DNA from: Chloroflexota bacterium
Lineage (GTDB): Bacteria > Chloroflexota > Anaerolineae > Caldilineales > Caldilineaceae
Reading direction: 5' to 3'
Length of the DNA stretch: 20,244 bases
Assembly (NCBI GenBank): GCA_003577005.1
Contig: QEUW01000095.1
Span: 1 to 20,244 of the forward strand
This document shows, in pieces, positions 1 through 6,380 of the stretch. The notes beneath the pieces are model-generated. The model did no database searches and was not told the origin of the DNA. It was given only the letters and a program-made list of their open reading frames with translations. The position numbers and the translations under genes are program-made. Positions within the stretch are counted from its first letter, which is position 1. Each line of letters begins with the position of its first letter.

Positions 1-154
1 TTGCCCTACCCGCCCCAAATTTCGGACGCACCCAAGATGTGGAGCATTTAGTTACATTCGTGTAGAAGGATTCTCATACTGTATACGATAAAACCATTGT
101 AGATGTAAAGCAATCGTAAGCTCTAACAGGATTCAACAAAGTGAGGAGGTCGTT

Positions 155-1414
155 GTGTTCAGAAAATTGAGCGTTTTGTTCCTGGCTGTGCTCCTTGTAT
201 TTACCAGCGCCTTGCCCGTCTTTGCCGCCGATGAGATCCCAGAACCGTTTTGCGGCGACTTGGATGAAGAGGACTGCGAGCTGCTGCACGCATCCACATC
301 GGCGATGTTTGACCTGGGATCGTATACGACTTCGGTCAGGTACAGCATCTACCAGCATGGTCTGCCAGAACTGCCGTTAGAGTCGGAGGCGGCGGTTGAG
401 GTCTTAGGCCAGTACGCCTTCGACGAGGCGGCGCGTGACGCAATCCGCACGTTGGCGGTGATCAGCCGGCAAGAGCCGTTGGCGGCCGTCGAGGCAATTG
501 GCGAATCTCCCGAATTGCTCATCGACCTCTACAGCGGCATGACGGCCGACCTGGCCTTCACCCTCGACCTCTCGGAGAGTTGGATCCGCACACTGGAAGA
601 CGAGGCCGATCTCGAATGGCCCGAACTCACCACGGTAAATGTGCGTCTGGTGGACGGTGTGCTCTACTTCGACATCCGCGAGCTAAAGCCGCTGATCCCC
701 GAACTGGAGGAGGTGAACGACTGGCTGGCGATCGAACTAGTGCGGGCATTGGAACAACTGGCGGAGCAAGGTGTCTTTGCCGCCGTCGCCGCCGATGTCG
801 CGGCTAGCAGCCAGGGACGCTCGGTCTGGGGGCTGGACCCGGCCATGCTCAACCTGATCACCACCATGCGCTCGGCCTTTGGTCGCCCCCAGGTGCTCTG
901 GCCCTACATGGAGATCAGCCGGCGGCGCGATGTGGAGCTCAGCGGGCAAGCCGGCGCCGTCTTTCGCACCGAACTGGATGTGCTTGGCTTTATCCTGAGC
1001 CGGGAGTTCCGCGATGTGCTCACGCAGGTGCTCCAGGTGGCGGCTGCGACCGACGAGGCCGAAGTGGATCAGGGGGAGATCGAACAGATCGCAAGTCTCT
1101 TCTGGTTCCTCGCCCCGTCGCTCTTCCGCGACCTGGAGGTTTCCGGCACCAGCACCATCGGGCTGGATGATCTGTACCAGCACCAGGGAAGGACCGTCTT
1201 CGACTGGGACCTGACCATGTTGATTCAAATGGTCAGCGAGTTTAGCGGCGAAGACTTTGGGCCGCTGGCGGATGAGATCTTTATCCTCTTCACCACCGAG
1301 TTTGAAAATTCCGCCTTCAATGAAGAGGTAACGGTCACAGCGCCCGACGACGCCCAGGTGCTGCCGCTGGACGCGATGGAGATGGAGATGGAGGGGTTGC
1401 GCGAGTTCAACTAG
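155..1414 (+). CDS. Secreted protein of unknown function
   Basis: A 419-residue protein starting at GTG 155, chosen because GAGGAGGT (143-150) lies four bases upstream and a clean signal peptide follows at once. Residues 1-24 have a positive start (MFRK), a hydrophobic core and a VFA|AD signal-peptidase I site, so export is likely. There is no lipobox Cys and no later membrane segment. The mature part is acidic and rich in Leu, Glu and Asp. Stretches such as VRLVDGVLYFDI (about 168-179) and STIGLDDLYQHQGRTVFDWD (about 336-355) alternate as beta strands would, faintly recalling LppX/LprG-type lipid-binding shells. That is a structural guess only; I do not recognise the family. It stands alone, followed by a hairpin at 1446-1483. 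Being a real gene is well supported; its function is unknown. Confidence 0.85.
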   Translation: MFRKLSVLFLAVLLVFTSALPVFAADEIPEPFCGDLDEEDCELLHASTSAMFDLGSYTTSVRYSIYQHGLPELPLESEAAVEVLGQYAFDEAARDAIRTLAVISRQEPLAAVEAIGESPELLIDLYSGMTADLAFTLDLSESWIRTLEDEADLEWPELTTVNVRLVDGVLYFDIRELKPLIPELEEVNDWLAIELVRALEQLAEQGVFAAVAADVAASSQGRSVWGLDPAMLNLITTMRSAFGRPQVLWPYMEISRRRDVELSGQAGAVFRTELDVLGFILSREFRDVLTQVLQVAAATDEAEVDQGEIEQIASLFWFLAPSLFRDLEVSGTSTIGLDDLYQHQGRTVFDWDLTMLIQMVSEFSGEDFGPLADEIFILFTTEFENSAFNEEVTVTAPDDAQVLPLDAMEMEMEGLREFN

Positions 1415-1445
1415 TACATGACGGCGAAAGTGAGCCTATAGTTAC

Positions 1446-1483
1446 GACGATAGACGATGGACGAGGGCGCATCGTCTATCGTC
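1446..1483. terminator. Perfect 14-bp stem-loop made of tandem heptamers
   Basis: GACGATAGACGATG (1446-1459) pairs perfectly with 1470-1483 across a 10-nt loop, 31 nt after the stop at 1414. No T-run follows, so it is not a textbook Rho-independent terminator, though it may still stop or stabilise the transcript. The left arm and loop also read as three 7-nt units, ACGATAG-ACGATGG-ACGAGGG (1447-1467), related to repeats near 13834 and 16405. Confidence 0.55.
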
Positions 1484-1558
1484 AGCAAACCCTTGGCCTA
1501 TTTACGCCGCACTGTACTATACTCAAATCAGAATGAGAACCGGAGTTCTACTTTACAC

Positions 1559-1627
1559 TCGCATTCCGGGAAAGGGCCACAATGCTTCTCCGCAGAGTAG
1601 GCTCGCTGGCCCTTTCCCGGAATGCGA
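1559..1627. repeat. Long inverted repeat, 21-bp perfect arms
   Basis: The arms at 1559-1579 and 1607-1627 are exact reverse complements (core CCGGGAAAGGGCC) around a 27-nt spacer. The element sits between the convergent secreted-protein gene and the RraA-like gene, where it could end transcription from both sides. No transposase or target duplication is visible, so a mobile origin is not shown. Confidence 0.8.
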
Positions 1628-1645
1628 AAGGTTATCGCTGTCAAA

Positions 1646-1711
1646 AATCTGCGCAAATCTGCGTCAATCCGTGTACAAATTGCTCTGCCACCTTGTCTCC
1701 CTGTCCCCTTG
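1646..1711. repeat. Tandem decamers and a pyrimidine-rich stretch in a gene-free zone
   Basis: Three degenerate 10-nt units lie head to tail: AATCTGCGCA, AATCTGCGTC and AATCCGTGTA (1646-1675). A C/T-rich stretch (about 1686-1711) follows and runs into the end of the RraA-like gene. With the hairpin at 1446 and the inverted repeat at 1559, this fills most of the 297-nt gene-free zone 1415-1711. Short open frames here have repeat-derived composition and no ribosome site, so I call none of them genes. Confidence 0.6.
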
Positions 1712-2434
1712 TTATCCTCCCTGTTCCCGGCGCCACTGGGCGTATTCAGCCAGCGTCTGCTCATCGGGTGGATAGACACCCACGATGCTGGCGCCGCTGG
1801 CCACCTTCTGCTGGATAAACTCCTCCAGCCGTTCCTGTTCGTAGGCGTCGTGGGCCACCTCTTCGGCCACCTGCGCCGGGATGGCGACCACGCCTTCGCC
1901 GTCACCCACCATGACGTCGCCGGGCATGACCAGCACGCCCGCACACCCAATGGGCACGTTGATCTCAGCCGGGTGGTGGATCAAAAACGAGGTGGCGGCA
2001 TGAGCGCTCTTGACGTAGGAGGGGAACTCCAACTCCCGGTAACCGGGCGTATCGCGCAAAGCGCCGTCGGTCACCAGCCCGGCTGCCCCGCGCGCCTTGA
2101 GCCGCGTGGCGAGGATGTTGCCCAGCGTCGCGGCGCGCACATCCCCGCGGGCGTCGATGACCAGCACATCGCCAGGGTTGACACTTTCCACGGCGATGCG
2201 CTGGATATTCTTGGTGTTGTCGTAGAGTTCGTCGGTCAGGTCCTCGCGGGCGGGGACATAGCGCAGGGTAAAGGCATAGCCTACCAGACGCAGATCGGGC
2301 CGCAGCGGCGTCAGACCTTGCAGAAAGGTGTTGCGGAAGCCGCGCTTTTGGAGCTGCGATGTTAAGGTTGCGGTCGAGACGGTGCGCAGCTTGGCCATTG
2401 CTTCTGAACTCAACGAGTTTGAACAGTCGGTCAT
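1712..2434 (-). CDS. RraA/HMG-CHA aldolase-like protein
   Basis: A 240-residue member of the RraA family (formerly 'dimethylmenaquinone methyltransferase'), which includes 4-hydroxy-4-methyl-2-oxoglutarate/4-carboxy-4-hydroxy-2-oxoadipate aldolases, oxaloacetate decarboxylases and RNase E inhibitors. Visible motifs are GDVLVIDARGD (88-98) and GLVTDGALRD (119-128). The last Arg127-Asp128 pair is the metal and substrate signature of the aldolase branch. GDVMVGDGEGVVAIP (172-186) is also typical. The start at 2434 is preferred because the frame upstream (to 2503) overlaps the toxin gene; the ribosome site is weak. It follows the YoeB-like toxin by 25 nt and is probably the last gene of the operon led by the glucarate-dehydratase-like gene at 4372. 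An aldolase or decarboxylase acting on a keto-acid product of that enzyme is a reasonable inference; exact substrate unknown. Confidence 0.85.
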   Translation of the reverse strand: MTDCSNSLSSEAMAKLRTVSTATLTSQLQKRGFRNTFLQGLTPLRPDLRLVGYAFTLRYVPAREDLTDELYDNTKNIQRIAVESVNPGDVLVIDARGDVRAATLGNILATRLKARGAAGLVTDGALRDTPGYRELEFPSYVKSAHAATSFLIHHPAEINVPIGCAGVLVMPGDVMVGDGEGVVAIPAQVAEEVAHDAYEQERLEEFIQQKVASGASIVGVYPPDEQTLAEYAQWRREQGG

Positions 2435-2459
2435 CTTTTGATCCCAAACAAGATAGAAG

Positions 2460-2735
2460 TCAATAGTGATAACACGCTTGTAAAAAGTCGATACGGGCCT
2501 CATTCACCAGGTAGACGATACGATGTTCCTGGGTTAAGCGTCGTGACCACAAATTAGGGGCCAAGTATTTCAATAGCTCTGGCTTGCCAATGCCGCTAAA
2601 CGGATCACGCAGGATCGCTTCGATCAAGTCAAAAGCTCGCAACGCCGTCTTACGATTTGTCTCAACCCAGTATCGCAAATCTTCCCTAAACTCAGGGTGA
2701 AATACGGCATCACGGTCGTTTGGCGGCTTGCTCAC
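2460..2735 (-). CDS. yoeB: YoeB-type mRNA interferase toxin
   Basis: A 91-residue toxin of the Txe/YoeB family, which cuts mRNA in the ribosomal A site. The match to E. coli YoeB runs through the whole protein: GKPELLKYL (50-58), LWSRRLTQEHRIVYLV (62-77) and the terminal ACYHY. The catalytic set is present: Glu53 (of GKPE), Arg72 (of EHR), and His90-Tyr91 at the C-terminus. The start is GTG 2735, which gives the normal family length; it overlaps the antitoxin gene by 26 nt, and GAAAGAG lies a few bases upstream. The overlap implies translational coupling. No key residue is missing, so the toxin should be active. Downstream, 25 nt away, is the RraA-like gene. Confidence 0.92.
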   Translation of the reverse strand: MSKPPNDRDAVFHPEFREDLRYWVETNRKTALRAFDLIEAILRDPFSGIGKPELLKYLAPNLWSRRLTQEHRIVYLVNEARIDFLQACYHY

Positions 2736-3021
2736 GTTGCGCTCTTTCGAGACCGACCTCGCGCCGTAAATCAGCAAGGGTTTGCGGCGCGACGACCCGC
2801 TGTTGCGCGCGCGCCATTGCTGCCAGTAGTCGTTTCGCATTGGCTGATGAGCGCAGCAAGTGAGCCGTCTCCAAAAGACCCTCCAGCTCTGACGCGGCAA
2901 TGAGCGCGACGTCTTCTGCGCCGCGCCGGTGGATGATCACGATTTCTCGATTTTGCGTCACCGTATCGCAAAGTGTAGCCAGATTTGCGCGTGCTTGCGT
3001 ATAGGTTTTTTCCAAAATCAT
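2710..3021 (-). CDS. yefM: YefM-type antitoxin (Phd/YefM family)
   Basis: A 103-residue antitoxin. The N-terminal DNA-binding part (1-60) has the YefM pattern TYTQARANLATLCDTV and IVIIHRRGAEDVALIAASE. ETAHLLRSSANAKRLL (about 51-66) nearly copies the E. coli YefM toxin-binding segment ETAYLLRSPANARRLM. The basic, Arg-rich C-terminal tail is somewhat longer than usual. The ATG at 3021 has a strong ribosome site (GGAGGGTGGAG) directly upstream. The gene lies 64 nt after the glucarate-dehydratase-like gene on the same strand but has its own promoter (3052-3080) and palindromic operator (3036-3064), so the pair is probably autoregulated by the YefM-YoeB complex. Confidence 0.93.
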   Translation of the reverse strand: MILEKTYTQARANLATLCDTVTQNREIVIIHRRGAEDVALIAASELEGLLETAHLLRSSANAKRLLAAMARAQQRVVAPQTLADLRREVGLERAQREQAAKRP

Positions 3022-3035
3022 ACTCCACCCTCCAT

Positions 3036-3064
3036 TCTGCTGTACAGTAATACTGTACAGCAGA
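3036..3064. promoter_or_regulatory. 29-bp perfect palindrome with two TGTACA boxes (YefM operator)
   Basis: The arms 3036-3049 and 3051-3064 are exact reverse complements around A3050. Each arm contains TGTACA (3041-3046 and 3054-3059). E. coli YefM-YoeB binds repeats with a TGTACA core in its own promoter, so the motif is conserved in this distant homologue. It covers the -10 box and likely transcription start of the antitoxin promoter and begins 22 nt past the upstream gene's stop. Confidence 0.88.
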
Positions 3065-3080
3065 TAGGGGCTCATGTCAA
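3052..3080 (-). promoter_or_regulatory. Sigma-70-type promoter of the yefM-yoeB pair
   Basis: On the minus strand, a perfect -35 box TTGACA (3080-3075), a 17-nt spacer and a -10 box TACAGT (3057-3052, four of six matches) lead into the antitoxin gene. The -10 box is inside the palindrome, as expected for repression by promoter occlusion. Activity is inferred from sequence only. Confidence 0.75.
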
Positions 3081-3085
3081 GACGC

Positions 3086-4372
3086 TCACCATCGCGTCGG
3101 CTGAAACTTCCAACCGGGCTGCACCTTCTGCATTTCGATTTCATCGTTGCGCTCGGTGAGGCCACACGCTTTGTATTGTTCGTGGAGCTTTGCCAGTGCC
3201 GCTCGATCCAGTTCGATGCCCAGCCCCGGCTCGTTGCTGACAGTGAGAGCACCCTCCTCAAACTTGAAGCGCCCGCCGACAAGCACTTCCTCTGACTGCC
3301 AGGGGTAATGCGTGTCGCAGGCATAGGTGAGGTTGGGTGTGGCCGCAGCCAGGTGCGCCATCGCCGCCAGCGAGATCCCTACATGGCTGTTGGAGTGCAT
3401 GGACAGCCCGCGGCCAAAGACCTGGCAGATACGCGCCAGTTCAATCGAAGCGCGCAACCCACCCCAGAAGTGATGGTCGCTCAGGATGATGTCCTCGGAA
3501 CCGTGGCGCACGCTGCCGGGGATATGGTCGAACGAGGTCGTACACATGTTAGTGGCGAGCGGGATCTTCAACGCCTGTCGCACCCGCGCCATATTTTCTT
3601 GTCCGCGGGTGGGGTCTTCGTAATATTCGAGCACCCCTTCGAGCTTACGCCCGGCCGCAATCGACGTCTCCACCGACCAGATGGCGTTGGGGTCGAGCCG
3701 CAGCGGGGTACCGGGGCCAAAAGCCGCGCGGAGCGCATGGATGGCAGCCACTTCTTCATCAGGCGGGAAGACGCCCCCTTTGAGCTTGATCGATTTGAAG
3801 CCAAACTCCTTGCACATGGCCTGTGCCTGGGCAACGACGCCCTCGGGGTCGAGCGCCGCCTGCTGGCGCGCCGCTGCCCACCCTGTGGCGCTGGGGTCGG
3901 TGCCAAAACCCAGTTCCCCCCCGGCGCCCTCATGTTTGTAGAAGAGATAGGCCGAAAAGTCCACCCGCTCGCGCGCGCGACCGCCCAACAGATCGCAGAC
4001 GGGCCGGTCAGTCGCCTTGCCCATGATGTCGAACAGGGCGACTTCGATGGCGCTGTTGATATGCACGATGCGCCGCATGTCCCACGGCCGATCCCCGCGA
4101 GCCGCAGCGCCTTCTTGGCCAAAATGGTCGAAGAGACCTCGCTGAATCGCGTTCAACTGGAAAGGGTCTTTGCCGATGATGACCGTGCGGGCCGCCTCCA
4201 ATGCCGCGGTCGTGGCGGCGCTCCCCGGCACCTCGCCGAGACCAGAGAGACCGTTGTCGGTGATGATCTCGACGATGGTGCGCAGGGCATACGGTGCATG
4301 GAGACCGGCTGCATTGAGCAGAGGGGGATCAATGACGGCGATGGGGGTCACGTGCATGTCGGTGATCTTCAC
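3086..4372 (-). CDS. Glucarate dehydratase-like enzyme (enolase superfamily)
   Basis: A 428-residue enolase-superfamily protein closest to glucarate dehydratase (D-glucarate to 5-keto-4-deoxyglucarate). The expected catalytic set is present in order: KxK Lys196/Lys198 in IKLKGG; metal ligands Asp227 (DPNAIW), Glu252 (YEDP) and Asn275 (ATNM); Asp299 (SDHHFW); and general-base His326 in MHSNSH. The end (RND..., QPGW) also follows GudD. The start is GTG 4372 with GAGGAGAAG upstream and the usual N-terminus (MKITDMHVTPIAV). Length fits the family (about 430-450). It is divergent from the amidase gene and heads the unit containing yefM-yoeB and the RraA-like gene. A related acid-sugar substrate (for example galactarate or idarate) cannot be excluded from sequence alone. 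Confidence 0.88.
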   Translation of the reverse strand: MKITDMHVTPIAVIDPPLLNAAGLHAPYALRTIVEIITDNGLSGLGEVPGSAATTAALEAARTVIIGKDPFQLNAIQRGLFDHFGQEGAAARGDRPWDMRRIVHINSAIEVALFDIMGKATDRPVCDLLGGRARERVDFSAYLFYKHEGAGGELGFGTDPSATGWAAARQQAALDPEGVVAQAQAMCKEFGFKSIKLKGGVFPPDEEVAAIHALRAAFGPGTPLRLDPNAIWSVETSIAAGRKLEGVLEYYEDPTRGQENMARVRQALKIPLATNMCTTSFDHIPGSVRHGSEDIILSDHHFWGGLRASIELARICQVFGRGLSMHSNSHVGISLAAMAHLAAATPNLTYACDTHYPWQSEEVLVGGRFKFEEGALTVSNEPGLGIELDRAALAKLHEQYKACGLTERNDEIEMQKVQPGWKFQPTRW

Positions 4373-4422
4373 GCGCTCTTCTCCTCTTTTCTTTGGCTTT
4401 TCTACGGCCTATTTTTCTAGAA

Positions 4423-4450
4423 TTGACGTATCGTGCAACCTGGATAAAAT
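4423..4450 (+). promoter_or_regulatory. Possible promoter upstream of the amidase
   Basis: TTGACG (4423-4428), a 16-nt spacer and TAAAAT (4445-4450) give a sigma-70-like match on the plus strand. A start near 4457 would leave a leader of about 240 nt before the amidase. That leader holds a near-exact direct repeat, GCAATTTTGAATC (4567-4579) and GCAATTTTGGAATC (4595-4608). I see no known riboswitch in 4373-4694. Confidence 0.5.
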
Positions 4451-4694
4451 GGGAACCAAAGAAAAACCGCAACTGCCGCGGTAATCTCCGGTTGATCGCT
4501 CAAGGTGCAACGCCAGCAGTGGTACACCGAGGAGTGTAGCCAATTGCTTGCCGTAAGTCAACTGGCGCAATTTTGAATCGCAAAGGATAGAGCAGCAATT
4601 TTGGAATCTACTTTGGCCGAACACACCTTCGATTTCCTACCCGTTGCCTCCTATAACTTGGGGGCGACCCACCCCCTTGCGAAAGGACCGCCCT

Positions 4695-6290
4695 GTGAGC
4701 ATGTCACAAGCTGCCATTATCGATCGCCTGCGCCTCAACCTCAAAGCCGCCGACCTCGCCGCCGACCTCGCCGTGGACGAGCAGATGGTCGAGGAGATCG
4801 TTGACAAGGGCTTTCTCCAGGTACCCACGCTCTTTGCCGCACTCCTACAGAACCAGCCTGTCGACCTCGTGCCGGATTATCTGGCGGAATGGGGTGCAAC
4901 GGGTGGCACGACCAACCCGCCGGTGGGGAACGACGGCGTTGCGCATCTGACAAACACGATTGCCGCGGTCTATACGGAGATCCAGCGAGGCGCCATTTCG
5001 CCGGTGGAGCTGACGGAACAGGCCCTGACCCGGCTGGCTGAGCGTGACCCGGTGTTGAACATGTTCCAGCTTGTGCTCGCCGAGCGCGCCCGCGCTGCCG
5101 CTCACCGTGCCGAAGAGGAGATTCGCCAAGGACACTATCGCGGGCCCCTTCACGGCATCCCAGTGGCGATCAAGGACCTGCTCCACCTGGCCGGCACACC
5201 TACAACCGCCGGTTCTATCATCCGCGCTGGTGAGGTTGTGCCGGAGAATGCAGCTGTGGTCGACAAGTTGGAAGAGGCCGGCGCCATCATCATCGGCAAG
5301 ACACGCATGTCAGAGTTTGCCTATGCGCCCGCGTCGATCAACCCGCACTATGGCCCCACGCGCAATCCCCACGCGCTGGATCGCGACACCGGCGGGTCGA
5401 GCAGCGGGTCGGGTGCGGCGGTGGCGGATGGCGTCGTCTTTGCTGCATTGGGCAGTGATACTGGCGGCTCCATCCGCATTCCCGCCGCACACTGTGGATT
5501 AGCCGGTCTCAAGGCGACTTTTGGGTGCATCAGCCTACACGGCGCCATCAACCTGGCCTGGTCGCTGGATCATGTGGGGCCGCTGACGCGCTCCGTAGCC
5601 GATGCTGCGCTGGTCTTCGATGCGCTGGCCGGGCCCGATCCGCATGACCCACGCACGCGCACCGCACCGCCCGTTCCCGTCGCCGAGTTGATCAGCCGGG
5701 CACCGGATGTGCGCGGGCTGCGCATCGGTGTCCTGCGCAATGACGGCAGCGGCGCGGCGCTGGCGACCGACGACGCGCTGGCCGCCTGGCGCACCGGGTT
5801 GCGCGCATTGGAACAGGCCGGCGCCGAACTGGTGGAGATCGATCTGCCCGACTTTCGAGCTATGTGGGTGTTGGGTGCAGCGCTGCTGGCGCAGGAGGCG
5901 ATAGCCTATCACCTGCCCACCATGCGCACACGCTTGAACGACTATGGCGAGTTTATGCGGATGCGCATCCTGGCCGCCTGTGCTTATGAGCCGGGTGCGC
6001 TCGTGCGGGCGCAGCAACTGCGTGGTGTCTTTCGCCAGCGGGCCAACGCCATCTTTGACCAGGTGGATTTGTTAAGCACTCCCTCCATGCCTGCTGCCGC
6101 CCCGCCGCTCGATACACCGTCGCCCACCTATATGACGATGCCCTTCAACTTGCTCGGTTGGCCGACGCTGACGGTACCGGTGGGCAAGAATGCAGAAGGG
6201 TTGCCACTTGGTCTCCAACTTGCTGGCAAGCCATGGGACGAGGCAACACTCTTTCGGGCCGGGTTGGCGCTGGAGCAGGCGTTGCGGTGA
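4695..6290 (+). CDS. Amidase-signature family hydrolase
   Basis: A 531-residue amidase (the family of GatA, allophanate hydrolase and bacterial amidases), hydrolysing an amide bond with a Ser-cisSer-Lys triad. The triad is complete: Lys160 in GIPVAIKDLLH, the cis-Ser in GGSSSGSG (about 234-241) and nucleophile Ser259 in GSDTGGSIRIPA. About 85 helical residues (ending around EWGATGG) precede the domain, longer than in a minimal amidase. GTG 4695 is preferred as start because GAAAGGA (4681-4687) is seven bases upstream; ATG 4701 is the alternative and changes only two residues. It is divergent from the glucarate-dehydratase-like gene and probably monocistronic, ending before the palindrome at 6334. 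It is not a true GatA on context, since no gatB or gatC is nearby. Substrate unknown; likely cytoplasmic, with no signal peptide. Confidence 0.88.
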   Translation: MSMSQAAIIDRLRLNLKAADLAADLAVDEQMVEEIVDKGFLQVPTLFAALLQNQPVDLVPDYLAEWGATGGTTNPPVGNDGVAHLTNTIAAVYTEIQRGAISPVELTEQALTRLAERDPVLNMFQLVLAERARAAAHRAEEEIRQGHYRGPLHGIPVAIKDLLHLAGTPTTAGSIIRAGEVVPENAAVVDKLEEAGAIIIGKTRMSEFAYAPASINPHYGPTRNPHALDRDTGGSSSGSGAAVADGVVFAALGSDTGGSIRIPAAHCGLAGLKATFGCISLHGAINLAWSLDHVGPLTRSVADAALVFDALAGPDPHDPRTRTAPPVPVAELISRAPDVRGLRIGVLRNDGSGAALATDDALAAWRTGLRALEQAGAELVEIDLPDFRAMWVLGAALLAQEAIAYHLPTMRTRLNDYGEFMRMRILAACAYEPGALVRAQQLRGVFRQRANAIFDQVDLLSTPSMPAAAPPLDTPSPTYMTMPFNLLGWPTLTVPVGKNAEGLPLGLQLAGKPWDEATLFRAGLALEQALR

Positions 6291-6333
6291 CAATTATCGG
6301 CTCCAAAATAGGGGTAGTGGTTGGAGCAGCAGC

Positions 6334-6379
6334 CGGATCGCTGCCAGGAAAAGAGCGCTCTTTTCCTGGCAGCGATCCG
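6334..6379. terminator. 46-bp loopless perfect palindrome between convergent genes
   Basis: 6334-6356 and 6357-6379 are exact reverse complements with no spacer (centre AAAGAGCGCTCTTT). It lies 43 nt after the amidase stop and 1 nt from the stop of the opposing hydrolase (6381), so it probably ends transcription in both directions. No T-run follows outside the stem; the only T-run is within it (CTCTTTTCC). Confidence 0.75.
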
Positions 6380-6380
6380 C

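Noticed and set aside
1..51. End of an upstream gene (frame 1 open to a TAG at 49-51)
   Set aside because: Only 16 codons are visible, with no recognisable sequence; too little to call.
737..1228. 163-codon minus-strand frame within the secreted-protein gene
   Set aside because: Antisense to a frame with a signal peptide and strong ribosome site; no domain.
1559..1627. IS or MITE element
   Set aside because: There is a long inverted repeat but no transposase and no visible target-site duplication.
1622..2365. 247-codon plus-strand frame over the RraA-like gene
   Set aside because: It begins in repeat DNA and then runs antisense to a clear RraA-family protein.
3308..4420. 370-codon open frame on the plus strand opposite the glucarate-dehydratase-like gene
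   Set aside because: It has no recognisable domain and is the antisense of a gene with a full catalytic set; high GC keeps antisense frames open.
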